A stretch of 50,470 nucleotides of DNA from Streptomyces sp. MBT65 (GCF_016612545.1 NZ_JAENRY010000135.1:1-50470); one strand, 5' to 3'. Positions 25,355 through 34,218 are shown, numbered from the stretch's first letter. Program-made: numbers and translations. The notes: generated from the sequence alone by a model not told the origin.

Positions 25355-25400
25355 GCACGCGTCCAGTTACCCGACTCAACACTGATTGGTAGGCACGACC

Positions 25401-26951
25401 ATGGCGGGACCCGTCCTGGAAATGCGCTCGATCGTCAAGACCTTTCCCGGTGTCAAAGCGCTGTCGGACGTCACACTGACGGTCCGTCAGGGCGAGGTCC
25501 ACGCCATCTGCGGTGAGAACGGCGCCGGGAAGTCCACCTTGATGAAGGTGCTCTCCGGCGTCCATCCGCACGGCAGTTACTCGGGCGACATCCTCTTCGA
25601 AGGAGAGGAGTGCCGCTTCCGCGACATCCGGGCCAGCGAGCAGCGCGGCATCGTCATCATCCACCAGGAACTGGCACTCGTGCCGTTCCTCTCCATCGCG
25701 GAGAACATCTTCCTCGGCAACGAGCACGCCACGCGCGGGCTCATCAACTGGAACGAGACCCTGCGGCACGGCACCGAACTGCTGCGCCGGGTGGGCCTGA
25801 GCGACCACCCGGAGACCCGGGTCGCCGACATCGGCGTGGGCAAGCAGCAGCTCGTGGAGATCGCGAAGGCGCTGTCGAAGAAGGTGAAGCTGCTCATCCT
25901 GGATGAGCCGACGGCGGCCCTGAACGACGAGGACAGCGGCAAACTCCTGGATCTCATCCTGGAGTTGAAGAAGCAGGGCATCACCTGCATCATCATTTCG
26001 CACAAGCTGAACGAGATCCGCAGGGTCGCCGACTCGGTGACGATCCTGCGCGACGGCCGCTCCATCGAGACCCTCGACGTGAAGGCGCCGGAGACGACCG
26101 AGGAGCGGATCATCTCCGGCATGGTCGGCCGCGACCTCGACCACCGCTTCCCCGAACGCACCCCGTACGAGGGCGAGTCCGAGGCGGCGCCCGCGCTGGA
26201 GATCCGCGACTGGACCGTGTTCCACCCGATCGACCAGCAGCGCAAGGTAGTTGACGATGTGTCAATAAATGTGCGCAGGGGCGAGATCGTCGGCATCGCC
26301 GGACTCATGGGCGCCGGCCGCACCGAACTCGCGATGAGCGTCTTCGGGCGTTCCTACGGCCGCTACGCCGGCGGCACGGTCCTCAAGGACGGCCAGGAGA
26401 TCCGTACCAAGTCCGTCGCGGAGGCGGTGAAACACGGCATCGCCTATGTCACCGAGGACCGCAAGCACTACGGCCTCAACCTCATCGACACGATCAACCG
26501 GAACATCTCGCTGGCCGCCCTGAACAAGGTCTCCCAGCGCGGTGTGGTCGACGAGCAGGAGGAGCGGCAGGTCGCCGAGCGGTTCCGCAAGTCCATGAAC
26601 ATCAAGGCGCCGACGGTGTTCGAGCCGGTGGGCAAGCTGTCCGGCGGCAACCAGCAGAAGGTCGTCCTCAGCAAGTGGATCTTCGCGGGTCCCGAGGTGC
26701 TGATCCTGGACGAGCCCACACGCGGCATCGACGTGGGCGCCAAGTACGAGATCTACACGGTCATCGACCAACTCGCCGCCGAGGGCAAGGCGGTGGTGTT
26801 CATCTCCTCCGAACTGCCGGAGCTGCTCGGCATGTGCGACCGCATCTACACGATGGCGGCGGGCCGGCTGACCGGTGAGGTGCCCCGGGCCGAGGCCACG
26901 CAGGAAGTGCTGATGCGCCAGATGACGAAGGACAAAGAGGTAACCCGATGA
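25401..26951 (+). CDS. gguA: Multiple-sugar ABC importer ATPase with two ABC domains (GguA/MmsA)
   Basis: The 516-residue protein powers sugar import. The first ABC domain has GENGAGKSTL and LDEPTAALND; its signature is the divergent GVGKQQLVEIAKAL. The second has a degenerate Walker A region (AGLMGAGRTELAMSVFG), LSGGNQQKVVLSKW and LDEPTRGIDVGAK. One working and one weak site is typical of monosaccharide importers. ATG 25401 is 46 bases after the binding protein gene; the permease start overlaps its stop by ATGA. Confidence 0.93.
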   Translation: MAGPVLEMRSIVKTFPGVKALSDVTLTVRQGEVHAICGENGAGKSTLMKVLSGVHPHGSYSGDILFEGEECRFRDIRASEQRGIVIIHQELALVPFLSIAENIFLGNEHATRGLINWNETLRHGTELLRRVGLSDHPETRVADIGVGKQQLVEIAKALSKKVKLLILDEPTAALNDEDSGKLLDLILELKKQGITCIIISHKLNEIRRVADSVTILRDGRSIETLDVKAPETTEERIISGMVGRDLDHRFPERTPYEGESEAAPALEIRDWTVFHPIDQQRKVVDDVSINVRRGEIVGIAGLMGAGRTELAMSVFGRSYGRYAGGTVLKDGQEIRTKSVAEAVKHGIAYVTEDRKHYGLNLIDTINRNISLAALNKVSQRGVVDEQEERQVAERFRKSMNIKAPTVFEPVGKLSGGNQQKVVLSKWIFAGPEVLILDEPTRGIDVGAKYEIYTVIDQLAAEGKAVVFISSELPELLGMCDRIYTMAAGRLTGEVPRAEATQEVLMRQMTKDKEVTR

Positions 26952-28192
26952 GCACGGACGTGACCGCCAAGAGCCCGGCCCCCGCGCCGCCGGGCAAGAG
27001 CGGATCGGCCGCGGGCGGCGGCCTGTTGCAGTTGATACTCGGCGGCCTGCGCCGCAACATGCGGCAGTACGGCATGCTGATCGCCCTCGGTCTGATCGTG
27101 ATCTTCTTCGAGATCTGGACCGGCGGGGACCTGCTGCTGCCGCGCAACGTCTCCAACCTGGTGCTGCAGAACAGCTACATCCTGATCCTCGCGATCGGCA
27201 TGATGCTGGTCATCATCGCCGGGCACATCGACCTGTCGGTCGGTTCGCTGACCGCGTTCGTGGGCGCCTTCGCGGCGGTCCTGATGGTCAACCACCATGT
27301 GGCGTGGCCAGTGGCGTTGGTGCTGTGCCTGCTGATGGGCGCCGTGGCGGGCTCGGTACAGGGGCTGTTGATCGCCTACGCGGGCATACCGTCCTTCATC
27401 GTCACGCTCGCGGGGATGCTGCTCTTCCGCGGCCTCACGGAGATCCTCCTCCAGGGCCAGACGCTGGGCCCCTTCCCCAACGGCCTGCAGAAGATCGGCA
27501 ACGGCTTCCTGCCCGCGGTCGGCCCGAACACCAACTACCACAACATCACGCTGCTGCTCGGCTTCGTGATGATCGCCGCGGTGGTGTGGCAGGAGGTGCG
27601 CGACCGGCGCCGGCAGCAGGAGTTCTTGCTCGACGTGCCGCCCACGAAGCTGTTCCTGCTCAAGCTCGTCGCGATCATCGCGGCGATCCTCTGGCTCACC
27701 CTGCTGCTCGCCAGCTACGACGGTGCGCCGATCATCCTGATCATCCTCGGTGTCCTGGTGGCCGGTTACGGCTATGTGATGCGCAACACCGTCTTCGGCC
27801 GCCACATCTACGCGATCGGCGGCAATCTGCCGGCCGCGAAGCTGTCCGGCGTCAAGGACAAGCGCGTCACCTTCCAGGTGTTCCTGAACATGGGCGTGCT
27901 CGCGGCCCTGGCGGGTCTGGTGGTCACCTCCCGCCTCAACGCGGCCTCGCCGAAGGCGGGCGACGGCTTCGAACTGGAGGCCATCGCCTCCTCGTTCATC
28001 GGTGGCGCGTCCATGAGCGGCGGTGTCGGCACCGTCCTCGGCGCCATCATCGGCGGTCTCGTCCTCGGCGTGCTGAACAACGGCATGAACCTCCTCAGTG
28101 TCGGCACCGACTGGCAGCAGGTCATCAAGGGCCTCGCCCTGCTGACCGCGGTCGGCTTCGACGTGTGGAACAAGCGCAAGTCCGGTTCGTAA
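26948..28192 (+). CDS. gguB: Multiple-sugar ABC importer permease (GguB/MmsB)
   Basis: The 414-residue membrane protein has about ten to twelve hydrophobic helices. It carries the family signatures IIAGHIDLSVGSLTAF and the coupling region SFIGGASMSGGVGTVLGAII. It overlaps the ATPase gene by four bases, so subunits are made together. The central loop VWQEVRDRRRQQEFLLDVPP is the long cytoplasmic insert of the MmsB/XylH branch. A 9-base-arm hairpin follows, then the exported mutarotase gene. Confidence 0.93.
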   Translation: MSTDVTAKSPAPAPPGKSGSAAGGGLLQLILGGLRRNMRQYGMLIALGLIVIFFEIWTGGDLLLPRNVSNLVLQNSYILILAIGMMLVIIAGHIDLSVGSLTAFVGAFAAVLMVNHHVAWPVALVLCLLMGAVAGSVQGLLIAYAGIPSFIVTLAGMLLFRGLTEILLQGQTLGPFPNGLQKIGNGFLPAVGPNTNYHNITLLLGFVMIAAVVWQEVRDRRRQQEFLLDVPPTKLFLLKLVAIIAAILWLTLLLASYDGAPIILIILGVLVAGYGYVMRNTVFGRHIYAIGGNLPAAKLSGVKDKRVTFQVFLNMGVLAALAGLVVTSRLNAASPKAGDGFELEAIASSFIGGASMSGGVGTVLGAIIGGLVLGVLNNGMNLLSVGTDWQQVIKGLALLTAVGFDVWNKRKSGS

Positions 28193-28201
28193 GTCCAGCT
28201 C

Positions 28202-28242
28202 GGGCCCCGCACGTCTGTCCTTCGCACAGCACGGCGGGGCCC
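28202..28242. terminator. Hairpin after the permease gene
   Basis: GGGCCCCGC (28202-28210) pairs with GCGGGGCCC (28234-28242) around a 23-base loop. It lies between the permease and mutarotase genes on the same strand. It may be a leaky terminator that lowers mutarotase expression. Confidence 0.5.
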
Positions 28243-28265
28243 CTTCCATGTGCAGGAGCCGCTCA

Positions 28266-29420
28266 ATGGAACTGAACAGACGCACGGTCATTGCAGGAGC
28301 CGCGGCAGCGGGTATCGCCGCGAGCGCACTCGGTACAGGTACGGCGCAGGCGGCATCCGGAGGCAGAAAGCCCGTGAAGGAACTCTTCGGCACCCTCGCC
28401 GACGGCAGCAAGGTCCACCGCTGGTCGCTGGAGAACGGCGGCACCCGGCTCAAGGTGCTGTCGTGGGGCGGGGTCGTCCAGTCCCTGGAACTCCCGGACC
28501 GGCACGGCAAGTACGCCAACGTGTCGCTCGGCTTCGACAACATCGCCGACTACGTGGCGAAGACCCCGTACTTCGGCGCGCTCATCGGCCGCTACGGAAA
28601 CCGCATCGCCAAGGGCCAGTTCACCCTCGACGGCAAGAGCTACCAGCTCTCCGTCAACGACGGGGTCAACAGCCTGCACGGCGGTACCCAGGGCTTCGAC
28701 AAGCACATCTGGGACGTGGAGGGCTTCACCTCCGGCTCCGACGTCGGCCTGCACCTCCACTACACCAGCATCGACGGGGAGATGGGCTACCCGGGCACGC
28801 TCAAGGTGAAGGTGACGTACACGCTCAACAAGCACGGCGACTGGCGCATCGACTACGAGGCCACCACCGACAAGGCCACGGTCGTCAACCTGACCAGCCA
28901 CGTCTACTGGAACCTCGCCGGCGAGGGCAGCGGCACGATCGAGAACCACCAGCTCACGATCCCCGCCTCCCGCTACACGCCGACCGACTCGGGGCTGATC
29001 CCCACGGGCGAGCTGGCCAAGGTCTCCGCCACCCCGTTCGACTTCCGCAAGACCAAGCCGATCGGCCGCGACATCCGGGCCGGCCACGTCCAGCAGGTGC
29101 AGGCCAAGGGCTACGACCACAACTGGGCCCTCGACAAGGGCATCACCGCGAAGCCCGAGCACGCCGCGACCCTGCACGACCCGCACTCCGGCCGCACCCT
29201 GAAGATCGCCACCGACCAGCCGGGGCTGCAGTTCTACAGCGGCAACTTCCTCGACGGCACGCTGACCGGCACCGGCGGCCACACCTACCGCCAGGGCGAC
29301 GCCCTGTGCCTGGAGACCCAGCACTTCCCGGACTCGCCGAACCACGCGAACTTCCCGTCGACGGTGCTGCGGCCAGGTCAGACGTACAAGACGTCGACGA
29401 TCCACACCTTCAGCTCCTGA
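28266..29420 (+). CDS. Tat-exported aldose 1-epimerase
   Basis: The 384-residue protein starts MELNRRTVIAGAAAAG, a twin-arginine signal ending near AQAAS, followed by a complete mutarotase domain: GRYGNRI, NSLHGG, the His of LTSHVYWNLAG and LETQHFPDSPN. It is a close relative of the cytoplasmic enzyme at 6842-7822. Outside the cell it would speed anomer exchange of released sugars before uptake by the adjacent importer. AGGAG precedes ATG 28266. It is the last gene of the sugar locus. Confidence 0.9.
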   Translation: MELNRRTVIAGAAAAGIAASALGTGTAQAASGGRKPVKELFGTLADGSKVHRWSLENGGTRLKVLSWGGVVQSLELPDRHGKYANVSLGFDNIADYVAKTPYFGALIGRYGNRIAKGQFTLDGKSYQLSVNDGVNSLHGGTQGFDKHIWDVEGFTSGSDVGLHLHYTSIDGEMGYPGTLKVKVTYTLNKHGDWRIDYEATTDKATVVNLTSHVYWNLAGEGSGTIENHQLTIPASRYTPTDSGLIPTGELAKVSATPFDFRKTKPIGRDIRAGHVQQVQAKGYDHNWALDKGITAKPEHAATLHDPHSGRTLKIATDQPGLQFYSGNFLDGTLTGTGGHTYRQGDALCLETQHFPDSPNHANFPSTVLRPGQTYKTSTIHTFSS

Positions 29421-29440
29421 AGCCTCACAGCTGACGCGTA

Positions 29441-29463
29441 GTTCGGGCCCGGGGTTCCCGAAC
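29441..29463. terminator. Terminator after the exported mutarotase
   Basis: GTTCGGG (29441-29447) pairs with CCCGAAC (29457-29463), 20 bases after the stop codon. Confidence 0.6.
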
Positions 29464-29483
29464 TCACACCATTTTCACATCCG

Positions 29484-29515
29484 TTGAACAGCGCCACACC
29501 CGTCTCCGTATTGAT
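29484..29515 (+). promoter_or_regulatory. Possible promoter of the tailed aminotransferase
   Basis: TTGAAC (29484-29489) and TATTGA (29509-29514) are separated by 19 bases, slightly long. A start near 29520 would place both leader hairpins in the transcript. Confidence 0.35.
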
Positions 29516-29581
29516 GGGTGGCCCGTGCTCCCCCGCGCGGGCCACCCAAGACGACGGGCCCGGTCGTCCCCGCCGGGCCCG
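29516..29581 (+). promoter_or_regulatory. Two tandem hairpins in the aminotransferase leader
   Basis: Hairpin 1 pairs 29516-29525 with 29538-29547 (10 bases, loop 12). Hairpin 2 pairs 29555-29563 with 29573-29581 (9 bases, loop 9). Both are perfect and end 10 bases before the ribosome site GGAGG (29591-29595). The arms share GGGCC-type strings, so alternative pairing is possible. This looks like an attenuator or structured leader, or a terminator of the upstream unit read through. Confidence 0.5.
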
Positions 29582-29600
29582 CCTTCATACGGAGGTTCCA

Positions 29601-31307
29601 TTGGCCGACTCCAACGTCACCTCGCTGTTCCGCAGTACGGCGGCGCACAGCCCGTCGATGGCAGCGCTGGCGCGTGAGAGCGACGGCACCGGCCCCGTGG
29701 ACTTCTGTATCCCGTGCAACCCGTACTTCCCCACCCCCGCCATGTTCGACGAGATGGCGGCGCGGTTGCGCGAGATCATCACGTACTACCCGAGCAGCGC
29801 CGACACCATCACGGCCGAGCTGTGCAATCTGCTCCAACTCCCGCCGAGCTGCGTCGCGATGGGCAACGGTTCCACCGAACTGATCACCTGGATCGACCAC
29901 TTGATGGTCCGCGAGTCCCTCGCCATCCCCGTCCCCACCTTCGGCCGCTGGACCGACCAGCCCATGGAGACCGGCAAGCGGGTCGACATGTTCCCGCTCC
30001 AGGAGTCCAACGGCTTCGTCCTGGACCTCACGCAGTACGCCGAGTTCATCCGCAAGCGCAACACCAAGGTCGCGGTCATCTGCAACCCGAACAACCCCGA
30101 CGGCGGCTTCCTGCACAAGCAGGCGCTCGTCCAGTTCATGGACGCGATGGCCGACCTGGACCTCGTCATCATCGACGAGTCGTTCCTCGAGTTCGCCGAC
30201 GCGGAGGTCGAACCCAGCGTCGTACAAGAGGCGATGCTCCGCCCCAACGTCGTCGTCCTGCGCAGCCTCGGCAAGAACTTCGGCCTGCACGGCATACGGT
30301 TCGGCTACCTCGTCGCGAACCCGGCCCTCGCCGGCCGTATCCGCTCGATGCTGCCCAAGTGGAACCTCAACGCCTTTGCCGAGCATGTGGTGTTCATCCT
30401 CAAGGAGCACGGCGCGGAGTACGCGCAGAGCCTCCAGCAGGTGCGCCGCGACCGGCTCGACATGGCGAGCCATCTCTCCGCGCTGCCCGGTCTGACGGTC
30501 TATCCGTCGCAGGGCAACTTCCTCTTCGTACGCCTCCCCGTGGGCGCCGAGGGGACCGTGGTCCGGGACCGGATGCTCACCGAGCACCGCATCCTGGTCC
30601 GCGAGTGCGGCAACAAGATCGGTTCGTCCAGCCGCTTCCTGCGGCTCGTGGTGCGCCCCCAGACGGACGTGCGTCGCCTGGTGTCCGGCATGGAACAGGT
30701 GCTCTACGGGACCAGGAGGGGAGCCGCCGTGCCCGAGCTGGGTACAGGGACCAACTACAGCTCGGGTACGGCGGCCGTGGACCGCCTCGTCGGCGCGACC
30801 AACGGGGCCGGGATGCAGAACCTCGCCGCGCAGGCGCTCCTCGGCACCGGGACCTCGGGCGTCGGCATGCCGATGCAGGTGCCGATGCCCGCGGCGGCTC
30901 AGATGCAGCCCCAGCCGGTGCCCATGCAGGTGCCCCAGCCTCAACCGCCGCAGCCCCAGCCGCAGTTCCAGCCGATGCCGATGACCGCGATGGTCGACCA
31001 GTCGAACGGGGCGGGGATGCCGATGCAGGCCGTCGCGCAGATGCCGCAGCAGCTGGCCCAGGTGCCGCAGCAGATGCCTCAGCAGATGCCCCAACAGCAG
31101 CAGCCCTACGGCGTGCCCGCGCCGGCGCCGATGCCCCCGCAGGGGCCGACGCCGACCGGTGTGCCCGCCCGCAATGGGCTTACGGCCGCGCAGGTTCGGG
31201 GGGCCACCAGTCCCAACGGGATGCAGAACCTGGCGCCGGCGCCGGCTACTGGGTGGCCCAATGCTCAGAGTTGGCCCAATGCTGCGGGGATGGGGCAAGC
31301 GGGTTAG
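29601..31307 (+). CDS. PLP aminotransferase with a long Met/Gln/Pro-rich C-terminal tail
   Basis: Residues 1-372 form a class I/II aminotransferase of the histidinol-phosphate aminotransferase/CobD group. NPNNPDGG is the substrate/PLP loop, IIDESFLEF the Asp motif, and Lys225 in SLGKNFGLHGIRFGY the PLP lysine. Residues 373-568 are low-complexity: GAGMQNLAAQAL, QPQPPQPQPQFQ, PQQMPQQMPQQQQ, ending in GWPNAQSWPNAAG. The element NG(AG)MQNLA appears near both ends of the tail. TTG 29601 is chosen because GGAGG is 5 bases away; an in-frame ATG at 29514 lies in the hairpin leader. The substrate is unknown and the tail's role may be assembly or surface binding. Confidence 0.8.
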   Translation: MADSNVTSLFRSTAAHSPSMAALARESDGTGPVDFCIPCNPYFPTPAMFDEMAARLREIITYYPSSADTITAELCNLLQLPPSCVAMGNGSTELITWIDHLMVRESLAIPVPTFGRWTDQPMETGKRVDMFPLQESNGFVLDLTQYAEFIRKRNTKVAVICNPNNPDGGFLHKQALVQFMDAMADLDLVIIDESFLEFADAEVEPSVVQEAMLRPNVVVLRSLGKNFGLHGIRFGYLVANPALAGRIRSMLPKWNLNAFAEHVVFILKEHGAEYAQSLQQVRRDRLDMASHLSALPGLTVYPSQGNFLFVRLPVGAEGTVVRDRMLTEHRILVRECGNKIGSSSRFLRLVVRPQTDVRRLVSGMEQVLYGTRRGAAVPELGTGTNYSSGTAAVDRLVGATNGAGMQNLAAQALLGTGTSGVGMPMQVPMPAAAQMQPQPVPMQVPQPQPPQPQPQFQPMPMTAMVDQSNGAGMPMQAVAQMPQQLAQVPQQMPQQMPQQQQPYGVPAPAPMPPQGPTPTGVPARNGLTAAQVRGATSPNGMQNLAPAPATGWPNAQSWPNAAGMGQAG

Positions 31308-31315
31308 GGCTTGTT

Positions 31316-31370
31316 GTCGGGTGCGGGTGGGTGGGGTGCTGGTCGCGCAGTTCCCCGCGCCCCTAAATTC
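31316..31370. repeat. Streptomyces-type interspersed intergenic element
   Basis: The string GGTGCTGGTCGCGCAGTTCC followed by CCGCGCCCCTAAA is, from general knowledge, a very common intergenic sequence in Streptomyces genomes. Here it fills the gap between two converging genes. Confidence 0.55.
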
Positions 31371-32961
31371 TCACGGCGTTGAGTAGTGACGCCCCTAGCG
31401 GCAGCGCGTCACAACCCTGTACCTCGAAGCCTGCCTTCTCCAGCAGGCGCCGGTAGTGGTCCTCGTCTCGTTCTTGGCCGCCTACGTTGCACAGCATGTG
31501 GACGTCCCATGCCACCGCCGTCGGGGCCGGCAACAGGCGTTCCACCACGAGGAGTTGGGAGCCCGGGCGCATCGCCTCCGCGCACCTGCCGAGGATCGTG
31601 AGGCAGCGGTCGTCGTCCCAGTCGTGAAGGACCCGGGAGAGGAGGTAGACGTCTCCGCCCTCCGGTACGGACTGGGTGAAGTCACCCGCGACGAAGGTGC
31701 AGCGGTCGGGGAGTTGGGTGCGGGCCGCCTCCAGGGCGCCGGGGCGTTCGAAGAGGACGCCCTCCAAGTGGGCGTGGGCCCGCAGGAGTCGGGCGAGCAG
31801 CGCGCCGTTTCCGCCGCCCACGTCGACCACGCGCCGTACGGCCGAGAAGTCGATCAGGGTCGGTACCGGCGTGAACATCTCGGCGCTGGCCGCCATCGCC
31901 CGGTGGAACAGGCTTCCCAGTTCCGGGTGTTGGGCGAAATACGCGAAGTGGTGCTGCCCGTGGCGGTGGGCGAAGGCCTCCTCGCCGGTGCGTACGGCGT
32001 GGGTCAGGCCGGTGAAGGAGTCGTAGAACGGGCCGCCGTAGAGCTGTGCCAGCGGGTGGAGGGAGAACTCCGTTCCGGTGCGCAGGGGTTGGCCGGTGGC
32101 GGTGAGGTGGTAGGTGCCGGCGGCGGAGGTCAGCAGGCCCAGGGTGGTGAGGTAGCGGAGCAGGCGGCGCAGTGCGTCGGGGTGGGTGGCGGTGAGGTCG
32201 GCGAGGGTGTCGGCGTCGAGGCCCGGGTGCTCGGCCAGGTGGTCGGCGATGTTCAACTCGGCCATGGTGGCGACCGCTTGGGTGGCCCAGGCACCGGTCA
32301 TGACGCCGAGCAGCGCAGCCGTGGGGTCGGGCAGCGGCTCGTGGCGGCCGGGGAGGCGGAGTTCGAAGCGGCGGTGGGTGGTGGTGCGGTGGTAGAGGAC
32401 GGTGACGTTCTCGTGGCCGTTGTAGCCGCCGCCGTCGGGGACCGCGCCGCCGCGTTCCTGGAGGAGGAGCCGGAGGCCGGCCGGGACCACCGGGCCGGGG
32501 GCGGTGACCGCGAAGGCGTGGTGCGACTCGTGTTCCGCCTCGCGTTCGTCGGCGGCCACGGCCTCCAGCGCCGAGTCGGGGGCCACGGGCAGCGCGAAGA
32601 TCTCCACGCTGCGGGTGCCGACCGCCACGTGCACGATGCCCACCGGGATGTCGGCGAGTGCCGGGCCGTAGCGGCGGGTGAGGCGGTCGCGGACGACCAC
32701 GCTCGGGGTGATGTCGCCCGGTTCGAGGCCGAGGCGGCGGAGTTCCTCGCAGAGGCCGTCGAGGGAGTCGGGGAAGACGAGGACGGCGGTGTGGTCGAAG
32801 ACCAAGTGCCGTGCCACGTCCGCCCGTTCGGCGGGGGTCAGGCCCGGGAGCAGCTCGGCGAGGACGTCGTCCGTGTCGTGGGCTTCGACGTAGACCGCCG
32901 CGCGCTGGATGCGGGCTACGTCGGCTGCGGCGAGGCGCGCCTGTACGACGGGGAAGTTCAT
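31363..32961 (-). CDS. SAM O-methyltransferase fused to an unrecognised N-terminal domain
   Basis: Residues 215-532 form a complete small-molecule O-methyltransferase: a helical dimerisation domain, SAM motif DVGGGNG (residues 380-386), GDFTQSVP and the catalytic His446 in HDWDDDR. Residues 1-205 are not part of that family and I do not recognise them; they include AAVYVEAHDTDDV, PVGIVHVAVG and GGGYNGHENVTVLYHR. Typical family members are about 340 residues. The gene is 48 bases downstream of a PobA-like hydroxylase on the same strand, so the pair likely hydroxylates an aromatic ring and then methylates the new hydroxyl. No other pathway genes flank it. Confidence 0.82.
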   Translation of the reverse strand: MNFPVVQARLAAADVARIQRAAVYVEAHDTDDVLAELLPGLTPAERADVARHLVFDHTAVLVFPDSLDGLCEELRRLGLEPGDITPSVVVRDRLTRRYGPALADIPVGIVHVAVGTRSVEIFALPVAPDSALEAVAADEREAEHESHHAFAVTAPGPVVPAGLRLLLQERGGAVPDGGGYNGHENVTVLYHRTTTHRRFELRLPGRHEPLPDPTAALLGVMTGAWATQAVATMAELNIADHLAEHPGLDADTLADLTATHPDALRRLLRYLTTLGLLTSAAGTYHLTATGQPLRTGTEFSLHPLAQLYGGPFYDSFTGLTHAVRTGEEAFAHRHGQHHFAYFAQHPELGSLFHRAMAASAEMFTPVPTLIDFSAVRRVVDVGGGNGALLARLLRAHAHLEGVLFERPGALEAARTQLPDRCTFVAGDFTQSVPEGGDVYLLSRVLHDWDDDRCLTILGRCAEAMRPGSQLLVVERLLPAPTAVAWDVHMLCNVGGQERDEDHYRRLLEKAGFEVQGCDALPLGASLLNAVRI

Positions 32962-33009
32962 GAGGGGGTTCCCGGTGATCGTGGGTGGGACGGGAGACGG
33001 GAAACGGAC

Positions 33010-34218
33010 TCAGATGCCGGTGTAGTTCTCGGCGAAGAAGTCCTGGTGCGCGCGGGAGGTGCGCAGGCTGTCGAGACGGGCGTACTGGAGCGCGCGGCCG
33101 TAGCGGACGCGGGCGTCGACGGTGTGCTCGGTGTCCTCGGCGGTCGGGCCGTGCAGCAGGCCGCTCATCCAGTGCGAGAACTCGTGGGCCCGCCAGACGC
33201 GAGGCAGACAGTCGGCGGCGTACCGGGCGAGGTCGCTCTCGTCGTCGCGGGTGAGTGCCGACACCAGTGCGCGGGCGAGGCGTTCGGCCTGGAGTACGGC
33301 GAGATTGGCGCCCTTCGCGGCGGAGGGGCTGATGAGTCCGGCCGCGTCGCCCGCCAGCCAGAGGCGTCCGGCGCCGGGGCTGTCCAGCACGTCGGAGCGC
33401 AGGTCGACGACCGCCTTCTCCAGTACGGGACCGTCCTTGAGCACGCCGAACTCGTCCGTGCGGAACCGGTTCGCCAGCTCGGTCCAGATCCGGTCCGCGC
33501 TCCAGTCGGCGGGATCGGTGCCGCGCGGGCACTGGAGGTAGTAGCGGGTGACGGTCGCCGTACGGGCCATGTGGCCGGCGAATCCCCGTTCGTGCAGGGC
33601 GTATCCGACGGCTTCGAGGCTGGGCGGGGCCTCGACCAGGACCGCGAGCCAGCTCACGCCGTGGTCCCAGCGGGCGGTGCGGGTGCCGTGCGCGGCCATG
33701 GTCGCGCGGGCGACTCCCCGGTGTCCGTCGCACCCGGCGACGAAACGTCCGGCCACCTCCGCACCGTCGGCGACCCGGACCCGGCCGTCCTCGGTGATCT
33801 CCTCGACCTCGGTGTCGAAGCGGACGTCGCCGCCGCGCCGGAGGTACTCGGCGAGCAGGTCCCGCACCAACTCCTGCTGGGGGTAGACGGTATGGACCTC
33901 GCCGCGCCCCAACGCGCCGTAGTCGAGGGTGAATTCACCCCGCTCGCTACGGAAGAGACAGGTCTGGTGGGTCCATCCCCGGGCCGACAGCCCGTCCGCG
34001 AGCCCGTGTCGGGTGAGGACGCGGACGGAGTGGGCGGCCAGGAAGCCGGCTCTGGCCCGCCCTTCCACCGCCTCGCGTCCGCGCCGTTCCAGGATCACGC
34101 AGTCGATGCCACGGTCCAGCAGCAGGTTCCCCAGGACGAGCCCCGCCGGGCCTGCCCCGACGATCACCACCCCGGTCCGCGTCTCGGTCCGCGCTCCGGA
34201 GTCGAATCGTTTCCCCAC
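33010..34218 (-). CDS. PobA-like FAD aromatic hydroxylase
   Basis: This class A flavoprotein monooxygenase resembles 4-hydroxybenzoate 3-hydroxylase. The FAD fold GAGPAGLVLGNLLLDRG is near the start, CDGHRGVAR is the NADPH/FAD DG motif and AGDAAGLISPSAAKGAN the second FAD motif. From GTG 34218 it is 402 residues, close to PobA; AGGGG lies 5 bases upstream. GTG 34224 and TTG 34248 are in-frame alternatives. The upstream 70 bases are unusually A/T-rich, as for a promoter. It heads a two-gene unit with the fused methyltransferase. The substrate need not be 4-hydroxybenzoate: no ring-cleavage genes adjoin it. Confidence 0.83.
   Translation of the reverse strand: MGKRFDSGARTETRTGVVIVGAGPAGLVLGNLLLDRGIDCVILERRGREAVEGRARAGFLAAHSVRVLTRHGLADGLSARGWTHQTCLFRSERGEFTLDYGALGRGEVHTVYPQQELVRDLLAEYLRRGGDVRFDTEVEEITEDGRVRVADGAEVAGRFVAGCDGHRGVARATMAAHGTRTARWDHGVSWLAVLVEAPPSLEAVGYALHERGFAGHMARTATVTRYYLQCPRGTDPADWSADRIWTELANRFRTDEFGVLKDGPVLEKAVVDLRSDVLDSPGAGRLWLAGDAAGLISPSAAKGANLAVLQAERLARALVSALTRDDESDLARYAADCLPRVWRAHEFSHWMSGLLHGPTAEDTEHTVDARVRYGRALQYARLDSLRTSRAHQDFFAENYTGI

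Noticed and set aside
29514..29600. ATG at 29514 as the aminotransferase start
   Set aside because: It would add 29 residues encoded by two perfect hairpins and has no ribosome site, while TTG 29601 has GGAGG at 5 bases. Kept only as a remark.
31363..34218. A natural product gene cluster
   Set aside because: Only one hydroxylase and one methyltransferase are present, with no scaffold-forming enzyme, so a full biosynthetic cluster is not supported.
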